Made by a program: the position numbers and the translations under genes
Assembly (NCBI RefSeq): GCF_002994655.1
Contig: NZ_PPDL01000002.1
Coordinates: 118,887 to 182,886 of the forward strand
Direction: 5' to 3'
Length of the DNA: 64,000 nt
DNA from: Corynebacterium sp. 13CS0277
Lineage (GTDB): Bacteria > Actinomycetota > Actinomycetes > Mycobacteriales > Mycobacteriaceae
Notes under the pieces: model-generated
The model's database searches: none
The model's input: the letters and a program-made list of their open reading frames with translations, nothing else
Told to the model about the DNA's origin: nothing
Shown here: positions 43,499 through 55,962 of the stretch, one piece after another
Layout of the letters: each line of letters starts with the position of its first letter
Position numbering within the stretch: the stretch's first letter is position 1

Positions 43499-44908
43499 CT
43501 AGCACTCCGGCACATTCACGGCGACGGTCAGTGCGAGACCGCCGCCCGCGGTCTCCTTGTAGCGTTCGGACATGTCGCGCCCCGTCTGGCGCATCGTCTC
43601 AATGACGTCGTCGAGGCTGACCCGGTGGGTCCCGTCGCCGCGGAGCGCCATCTTCGCCGCATTGATCGCTTTCCCAGCAGAGATCGCGTTGCGTTCAATG
43701 CAGGGGATCTGCACCAGCCCACCAATGGGGTCGCAGGTCAGCCCCAGGGAGTGCTCCATGGCGATCTCTGCGGCGTTGCACACCTGGCGGGGTGAACCGC
43801 CGAGGATCTCTGCCAGCCCCGCGGCAGCCATCGCGGCAGCGGACCCCACCTCCCCTTGGCAGCCGACTTCCGCCCCGGAGATACTCGCCCGCTCTTTGAG
43901 CAGTGAGCCGATGGCTGCGGCCGCGAGAAGGAAACGGCGGTGGGTGCCCACCGGGTCCGCCCGGCCGGCGGGGGTGAAGTGCTGGGCGTAGAACAGCACC
44001 GCAGGAATGATGCCTGCCGCCCCGTTGGTCGGCGCGGTGACCACCCGCCCGCCCGCGGCGTTTTCCTCATTGACGGCAAGAGCGACGAGGTTGACCCAGT
44101 CTTCGCTGAATTCGGCGGTGCGCTGCGGGTCGTCGGCGAGAAGCTGCTCGTACCAGCCGTGGGCGCGGCGGCGCACCCCCAGCCCGCCGGGAAGCACCCC
44201 CTGGGAGGCAATGCCCCGCCGCGCGCAGCCCTCCATCGCGGCGTGCAGCCGATCCAAGCCGGCGTCGATCTCCGCGTCGCTGCGCACGCTGCGTTCGCAG
44301 GCGCGCTGCACCGCGCTGATCGACAGGCCAGCATTCTCCGCGAAGGTGATGAGCTGCGCCCCGGAGGAATAGCACAATTCACCACTGAGCACTTCCCGGG
44401 CGGGGGTGTCGTCCCGGGTGCGGATGAACCCACCACCAATCGAATAGTAGGTGCGGCGCAGGGGACCGCACACGAACGTCACCGCGTTCGTGTGCACGGT
44501 GCGCACCACCGCCGGCCGGAGAATAATGTCTTCGAATCCGCACACGACCGCCCGCGCCGGATCACCCGCCAGGTGGATGGTGCGCTGGCTGCGGATCTCC
44601 GCCAGGCGGCGGGCCACCGCATCCGGGTCGGCGGTCTCCGGGTCAGCGCCATCGAGGCCGAGCAGGCACGCCCCCAGGGTGCCGTGCCCCGCCCCCGTCG
44701 CCGCGAGGGAACCGTAGAGAATCACCGTGATCCCCGGCCCCGCAGTCACCGCCCCGCCGGCCACCGTGCCGCCCGCCGCCTGCGACACCTCCTCCCACTG
44801 GGAGTGCAGCAGACGGGCGAACTCCAACCCGGCGCGCATCGGCCCCACCGTGTGGGAGGAGGAGGGGCCGAGGCCGATGGTGAACAGGTCGAAGGCGGAA
44901 ACAGTCAT
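43499..44908 (-). CDS. sdaA: L-serine ammonia-lyase (single-chain, iron-sulfur)
   Basis: 469 residues from ATG 44908. The beta domain ([24 protein letters not shown]) and the alpha domain with Fe-S ligand Cys are fused: EVGCQGEVG near residue 347 and CDPIGG near 391, plus QIPCIERNA. It deaminates L-serine to pyruvate. AGGATGA is the ribosome binding site. Length typical. Confidence 0.95.
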   Translation of the reverse strand: MTVSAFDLFTIGLGPSSSHTVGPMRAGLEFARLLHSQWEEVSQAAGGTVAGGAVTAGPGITVILYGSLAATGAGHGTLGACLLGLDGADPETADPDAVARRLAEIRSQRTIHLAGDPARAVVCGFEDIILRPAVVRTVHTNAVTFVCGPLRRTYYSIGGGFIRTRDDTPAREVLSGELCYSSGAQLITFAENAGLSISAVQRACERSVRSDAEIDAGLDRLHAAMEGCARRGIASQGVLPGGLGVRRRAHGWYEQLLADDPQRTAEFSEDWVNLVALAVNEENAAGGRVVTAPTNGAAGIIPAVLFYAQHFTPAGRADPVGTHRRFLLAAAAIGSLLKERASISGAEVGCQGEVGSAAAMAAAGLAEILGGSPRQVCNAAEIAMEHSLGLTCDPIGGLVQIPCIERNAISAGKAINAAKMALRGDGTHRVSLDDVIETMRQTGRDMSERYKETAGGGLALTVAVNVPEC

Positions 44909-44929
44909 GGGCACTCATCCTAGCGGCCC

Positions 44930-46732
44930 CTACTCCAATTGGGTGGCGAGCTCCATCCACTCCATTTCGAGTTCTTCCCGGGCGGCCACCAGCTCGCCGA
45001 GCTGGGTGCCGAGCTCCGCGAGCCGGCCGGTTGCCTGCGGGTCGCTGGCGAGCTCAGCCATGGTGGCCTCGATCTCCGCCTGGGATTGCTCCAGCTTGGC
45101 GGTTTTGCGCTCAATGGCGGCGAGTTCTTTCGTCACCCGCCGGTGTTCCGCGGCGCTGATCCCCTCCCGCGCGGGGGCGGGTTCGGAGGTTCCGAGGTTG
45201 ACGACCCCGGTGCGTGCCGCCGCGGTGGCCTGCCGGCGGGAAAGGTACTCCTCGATGCCGCCCGGCAGGTTCGTCAGCGTGCCGTCGCCGAACAGCGCCC
45301 AGGTGCTGTCGCACACCCGCTCAATGAGGTAACGGTCGTGGGAGATGACGACGAGGGTGCCGGCCCAGCCGTCGAGGAGGGATTCCAGTTCCTGCAGTGT
45401 GTCGATGTCGAGGTCGTTGGTCGGCTCGTCGAGGAGCAGCAGGTTCGGTTCCGCCATGAGCACCCGGGTCAGCTGCAGGCGGCGGCGTTCCCCGCCGGAG
45501 AGGTCCCGGATGGGGGTGCGCTGCCGGGCGGGGCTGAAGCCGAGCCGCTCGCACAGCTGGGAGGCGGACAGTTGTTTCTTGCCGAAGTCGACGTAGCTGG
45601 CGACGTCCTCCACCGCGTCGAGCAGCCGCCGCTCGGGGTCAAGGTCGTCGAGTTCCTGCCGCAGCCACCCCAGCCGCACGGTCTTGCCCTCTTTCCGCCG
45701 CCCGCGGCTGAGCTCTCTTTCGCCGGCGAGTGCCCGCAGCAGGGTGGTTTTCCCGGAGCCGTTGACGCCGACGAGGCCGATGCGTTCCCCGGGCCCCAGC
45801 CGCCAGGTGAGGTCCTCGACGAGGACCCGGCCATCCGGGGTGGCGATGGTGGCGTCCTCCAGCTCGACGACGACTTTGCCCTGGCGCTGCTTCGCGAACG
45901 CCATGAGCTCCACCTGGTCGCGCGGCGGCGGCACATTCTTAATGAGCGCCTCGGCGGCCTCGATGCGGTAGCGCGGCTTCGAGGTGCGGGCGGGGGCGCC
46001 CCGCCGCAGCCAGGCGAGTTCCTTGCGGGCCAGGTTTTGGCGGCGCTGTTCCGCGGCATCGGCCTGGCGGACGCGTTCCGCGCGGGCGAACGTCCAATCG
46101 TTGTAGCCGCCCTCGTAGACGTCGACGTGCCCGTCGTGGACTTCCCAGGTGGTGGTGGCCACCGTGTCGAGGAACCAGCGGTCGTGGGTGACGACGACGA
46201 GGGCGCACTTCATCGCCAACAGGTAGGTCGCCAACCATTGCACGCCTTCCACATCGAGGTGGTTGGTGGGCTCGTCCAGGATGAGCACGTCCAGCTCACG
46301 CACCAGCGCCGCCGCCAAGTTCGTGCGGCGCCGCTCCCCACCGGACAGCGACCCCACGGGGGTGTCCAGCCCCAACTCGACGATGCCGAGGCCCTGCAGC
46401 ACATCGCGGATGCGGGCGTTTCCCGCCCACTCGTAGGTGGCCACCCCCAGCGGCGCGAGCACCACGTCCGCCACCGTGTCCGCGGGGTTGAGGTTCGCGT
46501 CCTGGGTGACCACCGCCAGCCGCAGGCCACTGGTGTGGGACACCCGCCCCGCATCCGGGGTATCGGCCCCGGACAGGACTTTGAGCAGCGTGGACTTGCC
46601 GCCGCCGTTGAGGCCCACGACACCAATCCGGTCGCCGGCCTGCACGCCCAAGCTCACACCATCGAGCAGGGTTGTCAGCCCGTAGGTTTTGGAGACGTTC
46701 TCCAGGTTGATGAGGTTCGTCGGCTGTGCCAC
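44930..46732 (-). CDS. ABC-F family ATP-binding cassette protein
   Basis: 600 residues with two ATPase domains and no membrane part: Walker A GLNGGGKS and GVNGSGKT, two LSGGERRR signatures and the linker between them. ABC-F proteins act on the ribosome, e.g. translation factors or antibiotic protection; the exact role is not assignable. The C-terminal coiled-coil extension (about 520-600, charged) is present. Located between ispE and sdaA. Confidence 0.93.
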   Translation of the reverse strand: MAQPTNLINLENVSKTYGLTTLLDGVSLGVQAGDRIGVVGLNGGGKSTLLKVLSGADTPDAGRVSHTSGLRLAVVTQDANLNPADTVADVVLAPLGVATYEWAGNARIRDVLQGLGIVELGLDTPVGSLSGGERRRTNLAAALVRELDVLILDEPTNHLDVEGVQWLATYLLAMKCALVVVTHDRWFLDTVATTTWEVHDGHVDVYEGGYNDWTFARAERVRQADAAEQRRQNLARKELAWLRRGAPARTSKPRYRIEAAEALIKNVPPPRDQVELMAFAKQRQGKVVVELEDATIATPDGRVLVEDLTWRLGPGERIGLVGVNGSGKTTLLRALAGERELSRGRRKEGKTVRLGWLRQELDDLDPERRLLDAVEDVASYVDFGKKQLSASQLCERLGFSPARQRTPIRDLSGGERRRLQLTRVLMAEPNLLLLDEPTNDLDIDTLQELESLLDGWAGTLVVISHDRYLIERVCDSTWALFGDGTLTNLPGGIEEYLSRRQATAAARTGVVNLGTSEPAPAREGISAAEHRRVTKELAAIERKTAKLEQSQAEIEATMAELASDPQATGRLAELGTQLGELVAAREELEMEWMELATQLE

Positions 46733-46751
46733 AGCAGTGTTCTCCTTTGGG

Positions 46752-47723
46752 TTAGAACTCGGCCGCGCCCACAGTGTGGGCGCAGGCCGTATCGTCGGCG
46801 ACCTTCTCCAGGTGCAGCCGGTGGGCGACGCGGCGGGCGGCGGCCTCGTCGGCGCAGAGGAACGCGCACGTCGGCCCCGAGCCGGACACGAAGCCCCGCA
46901 GTGCGCCCGCCTCCTCCCCCACGGCGAGGGTGGCGGCGAGGTGCGGTGCCAGCGCCAGCGCCGGCGCCTGCAGATCGTTGGCGATCAGCGGCGCGACCTC
47001 TTCGGGGCTTCCTGCCGCCAGCAGCGCATCCGGGGGGCCGGCGGCCGGGGCGGTACCCGCGGCGCGCATGTCATCGAGTTGGGCGAACACCTTCGGCGTC
47101 GACAGGCCCCGCCGGTGGAACGCCAACGCGAAATGCAGGCGCGGGCGGGTGGGCAGCGGCTGGAGCAGCTCGCCCCGGCCCCGCGCCAGGGCGTGGCCCT
47201 CCAGCAGGCAGAAGGGCACGTCGGAGCCCAACTGGGCTGCCAAGTCCAGCAACTGGGCGCGGGTCAGCGGGGCCCCGCAGAGAGTATTCATGCTCCGCAG
47301 CACCGCCGCCGCATCCGCCGAGCCTCCCGCCATGCCGCCGGCGACCGGGATGCCTTTGGTGATATGCACCGCCACCGGCGGCACCGGCACGCCCGCAGCC
47401 CCAGCGAAGACCTCGACCGCCTGCCAGGCAAGGTTGCTCCCATCCACCGGGATGACGTGACTCGAGGGGCCCTGCACCGACAGCGCGGACACAGGCCCAT
47501 CCGCCTCGGGTGTGGGCGTGATGGTCACCTGGTCGTGCAGCGAGAGGGACTGAAAGACGGTGACGAGTTCGTGATAGCCGTCCGGGCGGGCATCGCCGAC
47601 GCCGAGGTGCAGGTTGACCTTGGAGCGGGCAATCTCCGTCACCCCACCGCGGGCGCGGCCGACCATGTGGAAGGGGCGCGGGTGGAGGCGGGCCTGATCG
47701 CCCGGGGTGGGCCTAGTGCTCAC
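46752..47723 (-). CDS. ispE: 4-(cytidine 5'-diphospho)-2-C-methyl-D-erythritol kinase
   Basis: 323 residues from GTG 47723, which overlaps the ksgA end by 11 bases with GGAGG six bases upstream. GHMP-kinase motifs: [11 protein letters not shown] near the N-terminus and the ATP loop [11 protein letters not shown] (129-139). It is the fourth step of the MEP isoprenoid pathway. Overlap shows coupling with ksgA. Confidence 0.95.
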   Translation of the reverse strand: MSTRPTPGDQARLHPRPFHMVGRARGGVTEIARSKVNLHLGVGDARPDGYHELVTVFQSLSLHDQVTITPTPEADGPVSALSVQGPSSHVIPVDGSNLAWQAVEVFAGAAGVPVPPVAVHITKGIPVAGGMAGGSADAAAVLRSMNTLCGAPLTRAQLLDLAAQLGSDVPFCLLEGHALARGRGELLQPLPTRPRLHFALAFHRRGLSTPKVFAQLDDMRAAGTAPAAGPPDALLAAGSPEEVAPLIANDLQAPALALAPHLAATLAVGEEAGALRGFVSGSGPTCAFLCADEAAARRVAHRLHLEKVADDTACAHTVGAAEF

Positions 47724-48591
47724 GGGCCACCTCCGCGAGGCGCACAAAGTCCGCCACCTCAAGCTTCTCGCCCCGCAGGGTGGGGTCGATGCCCGCCGCC
47801 CGGAGCACCTCCTCTGCACGCGCCCCGGACCCAAAGTGGCCGGACAGGGCTGCCCGCAGCGTCTTGCGGCGCTGCGCGAACGCCGCATCCACCAGGGGGA
47901 ACACCTCCCCGCGCAGGGCGCGCGGCCAGGTGTCCGTGATGTCGATGCGCACGAGCCCCGAGTTCACGTTCGGTGCCGGCCAGAACACGTTCTTGCCGAT
48001 GGTGTGCGCCAAGCGCACCTCACCGTAGAACGCGGCCTTGACGCTCGGCACCCCATAGATTTTGGTGCCCGGGGTGGCGGCGAGACGCTCCGCGACCTCG
48101 AGCTGCACCATGACGAGCACCGTGCGCAGGGAGGGAAACTCCTCGAGGACGTGCAGCAGCAGCGGCACGCTGACGTTGTACGGCAGGTTCGCCACAAGCG
48201 CCGTCGGGAGGTGGTCGGCCGGCCAGTGTTCCCGACTCAGGGTCATCCCGTCCGCCTGGATCACGGTGAGTTTCTCGGCGTGGTCGCCGGCGAAACGGGC
48301 CACCGTGTCCGGCAACTGGGCCGCCAGGCGGGGGTCGATCTCGCACACCGTCGTCGAGGCTGCGGTATCCAGCAGCGCCAAAGTCAGCGACCCCAGGCCG
48401 GGGCCGATCTCGAGGACGTGGTCGCGGTCGGTGATGCCCGCCTGGTCGACAATCATGCGCACCGTATTCGGATCGTGCACAAAGTTCTGCCCCAACTTCT
48501 TCGTCGGGGTGATGGCAACGGCCTCCGCGAGCTCGCGGATCTGGGCCGGCCCCAGCAGGGTGGCGGGAGTAAGTTCATGGTGCGCAGACAT
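47713..48591 (-). CDS. ksgA: 16S rRNA (adenine1518/1519-N6)-dimethyltransferase KsgA
   Basis: 292 residues. SAM-binding motif [10 protein letters not shown] (60-69) and catalytic NLPYNV (135-140), with [10 protein letters not shown] near the N-terminus. It dimethylates two adenosines of helix 45 of 16S rRNA. Order rpf2-ksgA-ispE is conserved in corynebacteria. Confidence 0.97.
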   Translation of the reverse strand: MSAHHELTPATLLGPAQIRELAEAVAITPTKKLGQNFVHDPNTVRMIVDQAGITDRDHVLEIGPGLGSLTLALLDTAASTTVCEIDPRLAAQLPDTVARFAGDHAEKLTVIQADGMTLSREHWPADHLPTALVANLPYNVSVPLLLHVLEEFPSLRTVLVMVQLEVAERLAATPGTKIYGVPSVKAAFYGEVRLAHTIGKNVFWPAPNVNSGLVRIDITDTWPRALRGEVFPLVDAAFAQRRKTLRAALSGHFGSGARAEEVLRAAGIDPTLRGEKLEVADFVRLAEVAREH

Positions 48592-48617
48592 CGCATATCA
48601 ACCTACCGCGCGGGGAT

Positions 48618-48644
48618 GAAAAAAGCCCACGGCGACCGTGGGCT
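48618..48644 (-). terminator. rpf2 terminator
   Basis: AGCCCACGG (48624-48632), loop CGA and CCGTGGGCT (48636-48644). On the minus strand a run of T follows (48618-48624). Confidence 0.9.
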
Positions 48645-48652
48645 CAGTGGGC

Positions 48653-49870
<1,218 letters not shown>

Positions 49871-49890
49871 TCACAATACGGTAACAAAGC
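49871..49890. promoter_or_regulatory. MtrA-like direct repeat upstream of rpf2
   Basis: GTCACAATACGGTAACAAAG contains TCACAA and TAACAA spaced 11 bases apart. Its counterpart upstream of betP has the same period. From memory, the two-component regulator MtrA of C. glutamicum binds direct repeats of this kind and counts rpf2 and betP among its targets. Confidence 0.5.
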
Positions 49891-49998
49891 GGCTTTGTCG
49901 AGGGCTTTTCCTGCAACCGCGGTGGGAGAAACCTGAGAGAACGTCACATCAGTCTCAGGAATGCTCAGGCGTGTGCTTGCGTCACGAAAAAAGTGATG

Positions 49999-50835
49999 CT
50001 AGGTGAGACCGTACACACGCCGGAAGGTGGCGTTGATCTCCGACACAGTCTCCTCCACCTCTTGGCCGCGCGCCGCCGCCACACACAGCGCCGTGTGCCC
50101 AATGAGCGCCGGAGAGTTCTTCGCCCCGCGATACGGCTCCGGGGTCATATACGGCGCATCCGTCTCAATGAGATACTGCCCCGCCGGCGCGATACGCGCC
50201 GCCGCCCGCAGGTCCTCATTGCGCTTGAAGGTGACATTGCCCGCGAAGCTCAACACGTAGCCCCGCGCCAACGCCTCCTCCGCCACACTGAGCGGCGAGG
50301 AAAAACAGTGCAAAATCGTCGCCCGCGGCGCCGGCGCATCCGCCAACACCCGCAACAAGTCCTCGTCGGCTTCCCGGTTGTGAATCATCAACGCCTTGCC
50401 GCTGGCCACCGCCAGATCAATGTGCCAGCGCAGCGCCTCCTCCTGGGTGGCCAGATCGGCGCAGGTCTCGGAGTGGCGGATCCAATAGGTATCCAGCCCC
50501 GTCTCCCCAATCGCCACGCATCGCGGATCGGCCGCCATCTGCTGCAGACGGGTCCGCGCCGCGGCATCCAGCTCGGCGGCCCGCGTGGGGTGCACCGCAC
50601 AGGCAGCAAACACCCGCTCATCCGCCTGCGCCGCAGCCAACGCCGCCTCGGCTTCCTCGAGACCGTCGCCGACGGTACAGATCAACTCCACCCCTGCAGC
50701 CCCGCACTCGTCCACGAAGCCGCGCACCTCCTCCGGGGTACGCACCCCACAGGACGCGAGATGAGTATGCGCATCCACCAACCCAGCAATCGGGTCGGCG
50801 GGCACAGGCTGCGGGCGGGGCTTCTTCTTCGACAC
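49999..50835 (-). CDS. tatD: TatD family metal-dependent hydrolase
   Basis: 278 residues from GTG 50835 (SKKKPRPQP start, resembling corynebacterial relatives); GTG 50859 would add eight residues. Metal-site motifs LVDAHTHLA, GETGLDTYW and the later HxxE/D-like SFAGNVTFK are present. TatD proteins are 3'-5' DNA exonucleases of the amidohydrolase fold. Adjacent to metS as in related genomes. Confidence 0.93.
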   Translation of the reverse strand: MSKKKPRPQPVPADPIAGLVDAHTHLASCGVRTPEEVRGFVDECGAAGVELICTVGDGLEEAEAALAAAQADERVFAACAVHPTRAAELDAAARTRLQQMAADPRCVAIGETGLDTYWIRHSETCADLATQEEALRWHIDLAVASGKALMIHNREADEDLLRVLADAPAPRATILHCFSSPLSVAEEALARGYVLSFAGNVTFKRNEDLRAAARIAPAGQYLIETDAPYMTPEPYRGAKNSPALIGHTALCVAAARGQEVEETVSEINATFRRVYGLT

Positions 50836-50895
50836 GGCCCCCGACGCTAGTCGAGGCACCCACCCGCAGCCGGAAACAACACGCCCCCGCGTGGT

Positions 50896-52731
50896 TTAGC
50901 CGCGCACCACCGGCGCCCACTCCGGGCCGGTCTCGCCGAGCTCCACATCCAGCTTCTGAATGAGCGGCTTCGGCTTCGCCAGCGGCGTGCCCGCCACCAG
51001 CGGGGTGCGCGCCCACGTCGCCTGCGCCGCCGCATAATCACCCATGATCACCGGGTAGGTGCGGCCCTTCTCCGGCAGGCCCACACCCACCGGATCCACC
51101 GGCATGTCGTCGGTGACCTCCACGATCTGCGGCATCGCCGCCCACACACCTTCGCGACCCAAGGTCTCATGCACCTTCTGGGCAGTTGCCGGCAAGTACG
51201 GCGTCAGCAGCGTATTCGCGTCACTGATCACCTGCAGCGCCACCCACAGCACGGTCGCCAAACGCTCCCGCGCCTCAGGGTCCTTCGCCAAGTGCCACGG
51301 CTCCTGCTCACCCAAGTAGGCGTTGCACTCCCCCACCACGTGCATCGCGTGAGTAATGCCCGCCTTGAAACGGGAGTGCTCCAGGTGCTCACCGACCACC
51401 GCGAAGGCGTTCTCCGCCAGGTCCAACAGTGCCTGATCGGCGTCCGTCAGCTGCGCGGGCGCCGGGATGGAACCAAAGTTCTTCGCCGCCATCGCCACCG
51501 TGCGGCTCACCAAGTTGCCCCAGCCGTTCGCCAACTCGTTGTTCACGCGGCGCACAAACTCATCCCACGTGAAGTCCGTATCGGTGTTCTCGGGGCCTGC
51601 GGTCGCAATGAAGTAGCGCAACGGGTCCGCACCAAAGTCCGCCAGGAAATCCTTGACGTAGATGACCACACCCTTGGAGGAGCTGAACTTGCTACCCGAC
51701 ATCGTCAGGTACTCCGAGGACACCACCTCCGTCGGCAGCTGCAGCTCACCGAGCTCGCCGCACTGGCCACCGGAAGCGCCCATGCCCCGGTAGCCCAGCA
51801 GCTCCGCGGGCCAAATCTGGGAGTGGAACGTGATGTTGTCCTTCCCCATGAAGTAGAAGGACTGGGCGGTCTCCGCCGTCCAGAAACGCTTCCACGCCTC
51901 CGGGTCCCCACTGCGGTACGCCCACTCGATGGAGGCAGACAGGTAGCCCACCACCGCATCGAACCACACATACAACTTCTTCGCGTTGTTGTCCTGCCAG
52001 CCCTCAATCGGCACCGGCACACCCCAGTCAATGTCACGGGTCATCGCCCGCGGCCGCAAATCATCCAGCAAGTTCAGGGAGAACTTGAGCACGTTCGGGC
52101 GCCAATCCTCCCGGCCCTGCAGCCACGTGCGCAGCGCCTCCGCGAGGCTCGGCAAATCGAGCAAGAAATGCTCGGTCTCCACAAACTTCGGGGTCTCCCC
52201 GTTGATCTTCGACACCGGATCAATGAGATCCGCCGGATCCAGCTGATTACCACAGTTATCGCACTGGTCCCCGCGCGCGCCCTCCGCACCACAAATCGGG
52301 CAGGTGCCCTCAATGTAGCGGTCCGGCAGGGTGCGCCCCGTCGACGGGCTGATCGCACCCATCGTCGTCTGCTTCAACATGTAGCCGTTGTCGTACAGGC
52401 CCTTAAACAGCTCCTGCACCACCGCATAGTGATTACGAGTCGTCGTGCGCGTAAACAGGTCATAGCTCAACCCCAGGCCCGCCAAATCCTGCACGATCTG
52501 CCGGTTGTAGCGGTCCGCGAGCTCCTGCACGCTCACGCCCTCCTTCTCCGCCTGCACCAGCAGCGGAGTTCCATGCTCATCGGTGCCCGAAATCATCAGC
52601 ACGTCCGCACCAGCCATGCGCTGGTAGCGGGCGAACACATCGGAGGGAACACCAAAACCGGCCACGTGGCCGATGTGGCGGGGGCCGTTCGCGTACGGCC
52701 AAGCGACAGCGGTGAGCACAGACTTTGTCAT
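50896..52731 (-). CDS. metS: methionyl-tRNA synthetase
   Basis: 611 residues. HIGH (19-22), KFSSSKG near residue 347 (KMSKS equivalent), and a zinc knuckle [18 protein letters not shown]. Class I synthetase with the anticodon-binding domain at the C-terminus; no tRNA-binding appendix. Charges initiator and elongator tRNAs with methionine. Also named metG. Confidence 0.97.
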   Translation of the reverse strand: MTKSVLTAVAWPYANGPRHIGHVAGFGVPSDVFARYQRMAGADVLMISGTDEHGTPLLVQAEKEGVSVQELADRYNRQIVQDLAGLGLSYDLFTRTTTRNHYAVVQELFKGLYDNGYMLKQTTMGAISPSTGRTLPDRYIEGTCPICGAEGARGDQCDNCGNQLDPADLIDPVSKINGETPKFVETEHFLLDLPSLAEALRTWLQGREDWRPNVLKFSLNLLDDLRPRAMTRDIDWGVPVPIEGWQDNNAKKLYVWFDAVVGYLSASIEWAYRSGDPEAWKRFWTAETAQSFYFMGKDNITFHSQIWPAELLGYRGMGASGGQCGELGELQLPTEVVSSEYLTMSGSKFSSSKGVVIYVKDFLADFGADPLRYFIATAGPENTDTDFTWDEFVRRVNNELANGWGNLVSRTVAMAAKNFGSIPAPAQLTDADQALLDLAENAFAVVGEHLEHSRFKAGITHAMHVVGECNAYLGEQEPWHLAKDPEARERLATVLWVALQVISDANTLLTPYLPATAQKVHETLGREGVWAAMPQIVEVTDDMPVDPVGVGLPEKGRTYPVIMGDYAAAQATWARTPLVAGTPLAKPKPLIQKLDVELGETGPEWAPVVRG

Positions 52732-52793
52732 GGTGACTTACTGTATCCGACAGTCACCCGCCCCGTGAACACACCCCCACCCCCAGGCATGCC

Positions 52794-52842
52794 GAAGGCC
52801 GGCACACGGCGAGCACTCATCACTCACCATGCGCCGGCCTTC
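52794..52842 (-). terminator. inverted repeat after the surface-protein gene
   Basis: GAAGGCCGGC (52794-52803) pairs with GCCGGCCTTC (52833-52842), loop of 29 bases, without a U-tract. It is a weak terminator candidate for the gene ending at 52855. Confidence 0.4.
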
Positions 52843-52854
52843 TCACAAGGGGCG

Positions 52855-55527
52855 CTAGTTCTGGCTCTTCACCCGGCGCGCCGCCAGCAGGCACGCGCCG
52901 CCGAGCACCAGGGCCGCGAACGCGGCGTAGAGGACACCAAACACGGTGGCACCCGTGTTCGCCAAGCCCCGGGACTCAGCAGCGGGCTTCGCAGCTGCAG
53001 GCTGGGACGCAGCAGACTTCGCGGCAGCAGGCTGAGCCGCAACGGGCTGAGCCGCAGTCGGCTTCGCAACACCCTTCACAGGTGCCGGAGTCGGCGCGGG
53101 CTCCGCTGCGACCTGGGTCGGCGCAGCAGGTGCAGGAGGTGCGGCCGGAGCCGGGCTCGACGACCCACCCACCAGCAACGGCACCAGTGGAATGAGGAAC
53201 GGCCACCACGGCACCTCCGACGACGACGGGTCCTTCGGATCGGTGGGCACCACCGGCGTCGGCTTCTCCGTCGACGAGGTCGGCGTGGGCTTCTCAGTCG
53301 AGGGCTTCGGCGCAGGCTTCTCCGTAGACGGGGTCGGCTTCGGCTTCTCAGTCGACGGCTTCGGCGCAGGCTTCTCGCTGGACGGGGTCGGCTTCGGCTT
53401 CTCCGTCGAAGGCTCAGGCTTCGGCGCAGGCTTCTCCGTCGAAGGCTCAGGTTTCGGTGCCGGCTTCTCCGTGGACGGGGTCGGCTCCGGCTTCTCCGTC
53501 GAAGGCTCAGGTTTCGGTGCCGGCTTCTCCGTGGACGGGGTCGGCTCTGGCTTCTCAGTCGAGGGCTTCGGCTCCGGCTTCTCAGTCGACGGGGTCGGCT
53601 CTGGCTTCTCAGTCGAGGGCTTCGGCTCCGGCTTCTCCGTAGACGGGGTCGGCTCCGGCTTTTCCGTCGAAGGCTTGGGCGCAGGCTTCTCGGTAGAGGG
53701 ATCCGGGGTGGGGTTCTCCTCGGAGGGGTCCGGCGTCGGGAAGCGGAACGGCATCGGCGGCGTTGTCTCGGTGGTGGGCGCATACGAGTTCGTCACGGTC
53801 GCCGTGGCGGCCGCCGCCACAGTGACCGGCGCACCCAAATCCTTGGTCACCGTGTAGTCGGTGACATCCGCGCCGTCTTCTGCGGTGATGGCGCAGACGG
53901 TGCCGGTGGGGAATTCCCCGACGAGCGCGTCACCGTCGGCGGGGACAGCGACAGTGAAGGGGACGTTCGCCGCGATGGTCTTGTCACGGGAATCGCGGTC
54001 GCAGGTCCCGGTGACCTGGAAGGTGGCGGGGGTGTCGACGGCTGCGAGGCCCTGAACGGTCTTGTGCACCGTGAAGGGCACGTAGGTGTAGTTGCCGTAG
54101 AGGTTGGTCAGCAGCACGCTGCGAACGGTGCCGCCTTCGGCGCGGATGGTGGCGGTGGGGCCGTCGGCGGTGAACCAGGTGGCCTGTTCATCGCCGTACT
54201 GGCCGGCCCCGAAGGCCGCGGATTCGAAGGTGGCACCCTCCGGGGTGTTTTCCTGCAGGGTGACGACAGCGTCGGCGGGGATGTTGCTCAGCACGCCGGG
54301 GGTCTCGGCGGTGACGACGAGGTCCGTGGTGGTGGTCTTAGCACCTGCGGTCCAGGTGGCGGTGACGTGGAAGGGGGTGTCGGCGCCGGGGGCGGTGTCG
54401 CCCCGGAGTTCCTTGTACACCTTGATTTCGGCCACCGCCGGATCGCCGGTGCCGCGGGCGATGGTGCGGGGGTGCACTTCCAGGCGGCTGGTGGTGGTCG
54501 TGGTGCCGATGGTGGCGACGTTGTCGACGGTCGCGCCGTCGTTGTAGGCGTCCGGGGCGGTGCCGGTGTACATCGCCACCCGGTAGGTCAGTGCGGGATC
54601 GGTGGCGGGGATGGTGACGCGGGCGACGTGGCGGCCGTCCTCGTCGAGGGTCCACGACACCTCGGCGTCGACGAGCCAGGCGGTGCCGCCCTGGTCCGCC
54701 AGTGCCCAGGAGCCGCCGGCGTCGCCCTCGGTCGTGGTGTTGCGGGCGCGGACCTGCACGGACTGGTTGTAGGCGGGGTTGTCGTCGAGGTAGGTGGCGC
54801 GCGCCTGGGGCCGCGGCATCGGGTCGGTGACGGTGATGGGGCCGCCGGTGCCCGGGGTGGACACAAACCAGCCGAAGATGGATTCGCCGCCGGTGAACTC
54901 GCGGACGTCCATGACTTCGCCCCACTTGTAGGAGTCCCCGCCCGCGCGGGGGCCTTCCCAGGGCTCCACATCCGCCAGCGGCGGCAGGGGTGCGGCCACA
55001 GGGCCCTCGCCCTCGCCGCCGACCACGCGGCGCGGGGTGATGACGTGGGGGCCGACGACAATGTCGTCGACGATGTCGCGATCGACCTGCTGCACAGTGG
55101 CCACGGACTTGTACCAGCCGTGAATGTTGTGCGGGTAGCGGGCCACGAAGTCCGTGAACGTACAGGTGAGTTCCGGGCCGACGACCTGCACGCAGCGGGC
55201 GATGACCTCATTGTCGGGGTTGGTCATGTCCACGCTCGCGCCGGGGAAGCGCAACCAGGCAGGCAGCGTGACGCGCAGGTAGTCGCCCGGCTGGGCGGCC
55301 TGGTCGGTGCGGTAGTAGGGGCTGGCGTCGAAGGTGAACCCGAAGGCGAGTTTTTCTCCTGCCCGCAGAGGCGTGCCGGGCTCGGCGTCGCGGGTGGCGG
55401 TGGCCTCCGTGACGTAGGCTGCGGTGCGGTCCACGCCCGACTGGGCGTGGGTGGCGGGGACTGTGAGCGCACTGACTGCCAGCGCCGCGGCGGCGGCCAG
55501 TGAGAACACTCTCCGGGGAGTGGACAC
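52855..55527 (-). CDS. large sortase-anchored surface protein (DUF5979-type domains, LANTG)
   Basis: 890 residues from GTG 55527 with AGGAGA eight bases upstream. ATG 55572 would lengthen the signal region without need. The signal peptide (1-29) is followed by a long beta-rich ectodomain. Near residues 490-590 are DUF5979-like modules ([33 protein letters not shown]). A run of about 18 [10 protein letters not shown] units follows (about 610-770), then an Ala/Pro linker. The C-terminus has LANTG, a hydrophobic segment and a RRVKSQN tail, i.e. a cell-wall sorting signal. The LAxTG variant fits class E sortases. Likely adhesin or pilus-like component; inference. Confidence 0.85.
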   Translation of the reverse strand: MSTPRRVFSLAAAAALAVSALTVPATHAQSGVDRTAAYVTEATATRDAEPGTPLRAGEKLAFGFTFDASPYYRTDQAAQPGDYLRVTLPAWLRFPGASVDMTNPDNEVIARCVQVVGPELTCTFTDFVARYPHNIHGWYKSVATVQQVDRDIVDDIVVGPHVITPRRVVGGEGEGPVAAPLPPLADVEPWEGPRAGGDSYKWGEVMDVREFTGGESIFGWFVSTPGTGGPITVTDPMPRPQARATYLDDNPAYNQSVQVRARNTTTEGDAGGSWALADQGGTAWLVDAEVSWTLDEDGRHVARVTIPATDPALTYRVAMYTGTAPDAYNDGATVDNVATIGTTTTTSRLEVHPRTIARGTGDPAVAEIKVYKELRGDTAPGADTPFHVTATWTAGAKTTTTDLVVTAETPGVLSNIPADAVVTLQENTPEGATFESAAFGAGQYGDEQATWFTADGPTATIRAEGGTVRSVLLTNLYGNYTYVPFTVHKTVQGLAAVDTPATFQVTGTCDRDSRDKTIAANVPFTVAVPADGDALVGEFPTGTVCAITAEDGADVTDYTVTKDLGAPVTVAAAATATVTNSYAPTTETTPPMPFRFPTPDPSEENPTPDPSTEKPAPKPSTEKPEPTPSTEKPEPKPSTEKPEPTPSTEKPEPKPSTEKPEPTPSTEKPAPKPEPSTEKPEPTPSTEKPAPKPEPSTEKPAPKPEPSTEKPKPTPSSEKPAPKPSTEKPKPTPSTEKPAPKPSTEKPTPTSSTEKPTPVVPTDPKDPSSSEVPWWPFLIPLVPLLVGGSSSPAPAAPPAPAAPTQVAAEPAPTPAPVKGVAKPTAAQPVAAQPAAAKSAASQPAAAKPAAESRGLANTGATVFGVLYAAFAALVLGGACLLAARRVKSQN
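53230..53715. repeat. tandem repeat in the surface-protein gene
   Basis: About 18 units of 24-30 bases coding for STEKPEP(K/T)P, alternating between GluProLys and GluProThr versions, with two longer units carrying KPEPS. The nucleotide identity between units is high, so slippage and length variation between strains are likely. Confidence 0.85.
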
Positions 55528-55962
55528 GGTGTTTGTCTCCTGTGCTGTGTCGGCGGGGTGAACGCGCTTCATGCTAAGGATGCGGGGGCTAAAAATCAGC
55601 ACAATCACAGTTTTAGGCTCACCAAAGCTGGAGTTTGTGCAGCACACACACCATTTTTCACCGTCACCTACACCCCCTTTTGGGGGTATGATAGCCAGCT
55701 CACAGTGGGCGCATACGCTGCACAAACGCACCCCGCCGACACTTAACGCGCACCTAAGAAAACCCACATCAGCCGCCCCGCGCACCACCCGGCTGGGCCA
55801 GCCTGCCGCCGCCCCACCAGCACCGCTGGCACGAACGACACCACCCCAAGACCTTTTCAGACAAAACCCCACGAACCCTCACACCCCTATGCACCCACTG
55901 TGAGAAAGTCCATGCCCGCAGCACGAAAAAAACGCCGCCCCGAGGGGCGGCGCCTGGGCACC
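55528..55962. other. intergenic region upstream of the surface-protein gene
   Basis: 435 bases, AT-richer at 55570-55740. It contains the hairpin ACCCCCTTTTGGGGGT (55672-55687), a minus-strand -10 candidate TATCAT (55689) and a TTTTAG/CTAAAA inverted repeat (55589-55614). These are plausible promoter and operator parts. The betP terminator lies at its far end. Confidence 0.45.
55926..55952 (-). terminator. betP terminator
   Basis: CGCCGCCCC (55933-55941) and GGGGCGGCG (55944-55952) form a near-perfect stem. On the minus strand seven T residues follow (55926-55932). Confidence 0.9.

Noticed and set aside
51169..55503. Plus-strand frame of about 1440 codons
   Set aside because: Antisense to metS and the surface-protein gene; composition is dominated by Arg and Gly, with repeats mirrored from the sense strand.
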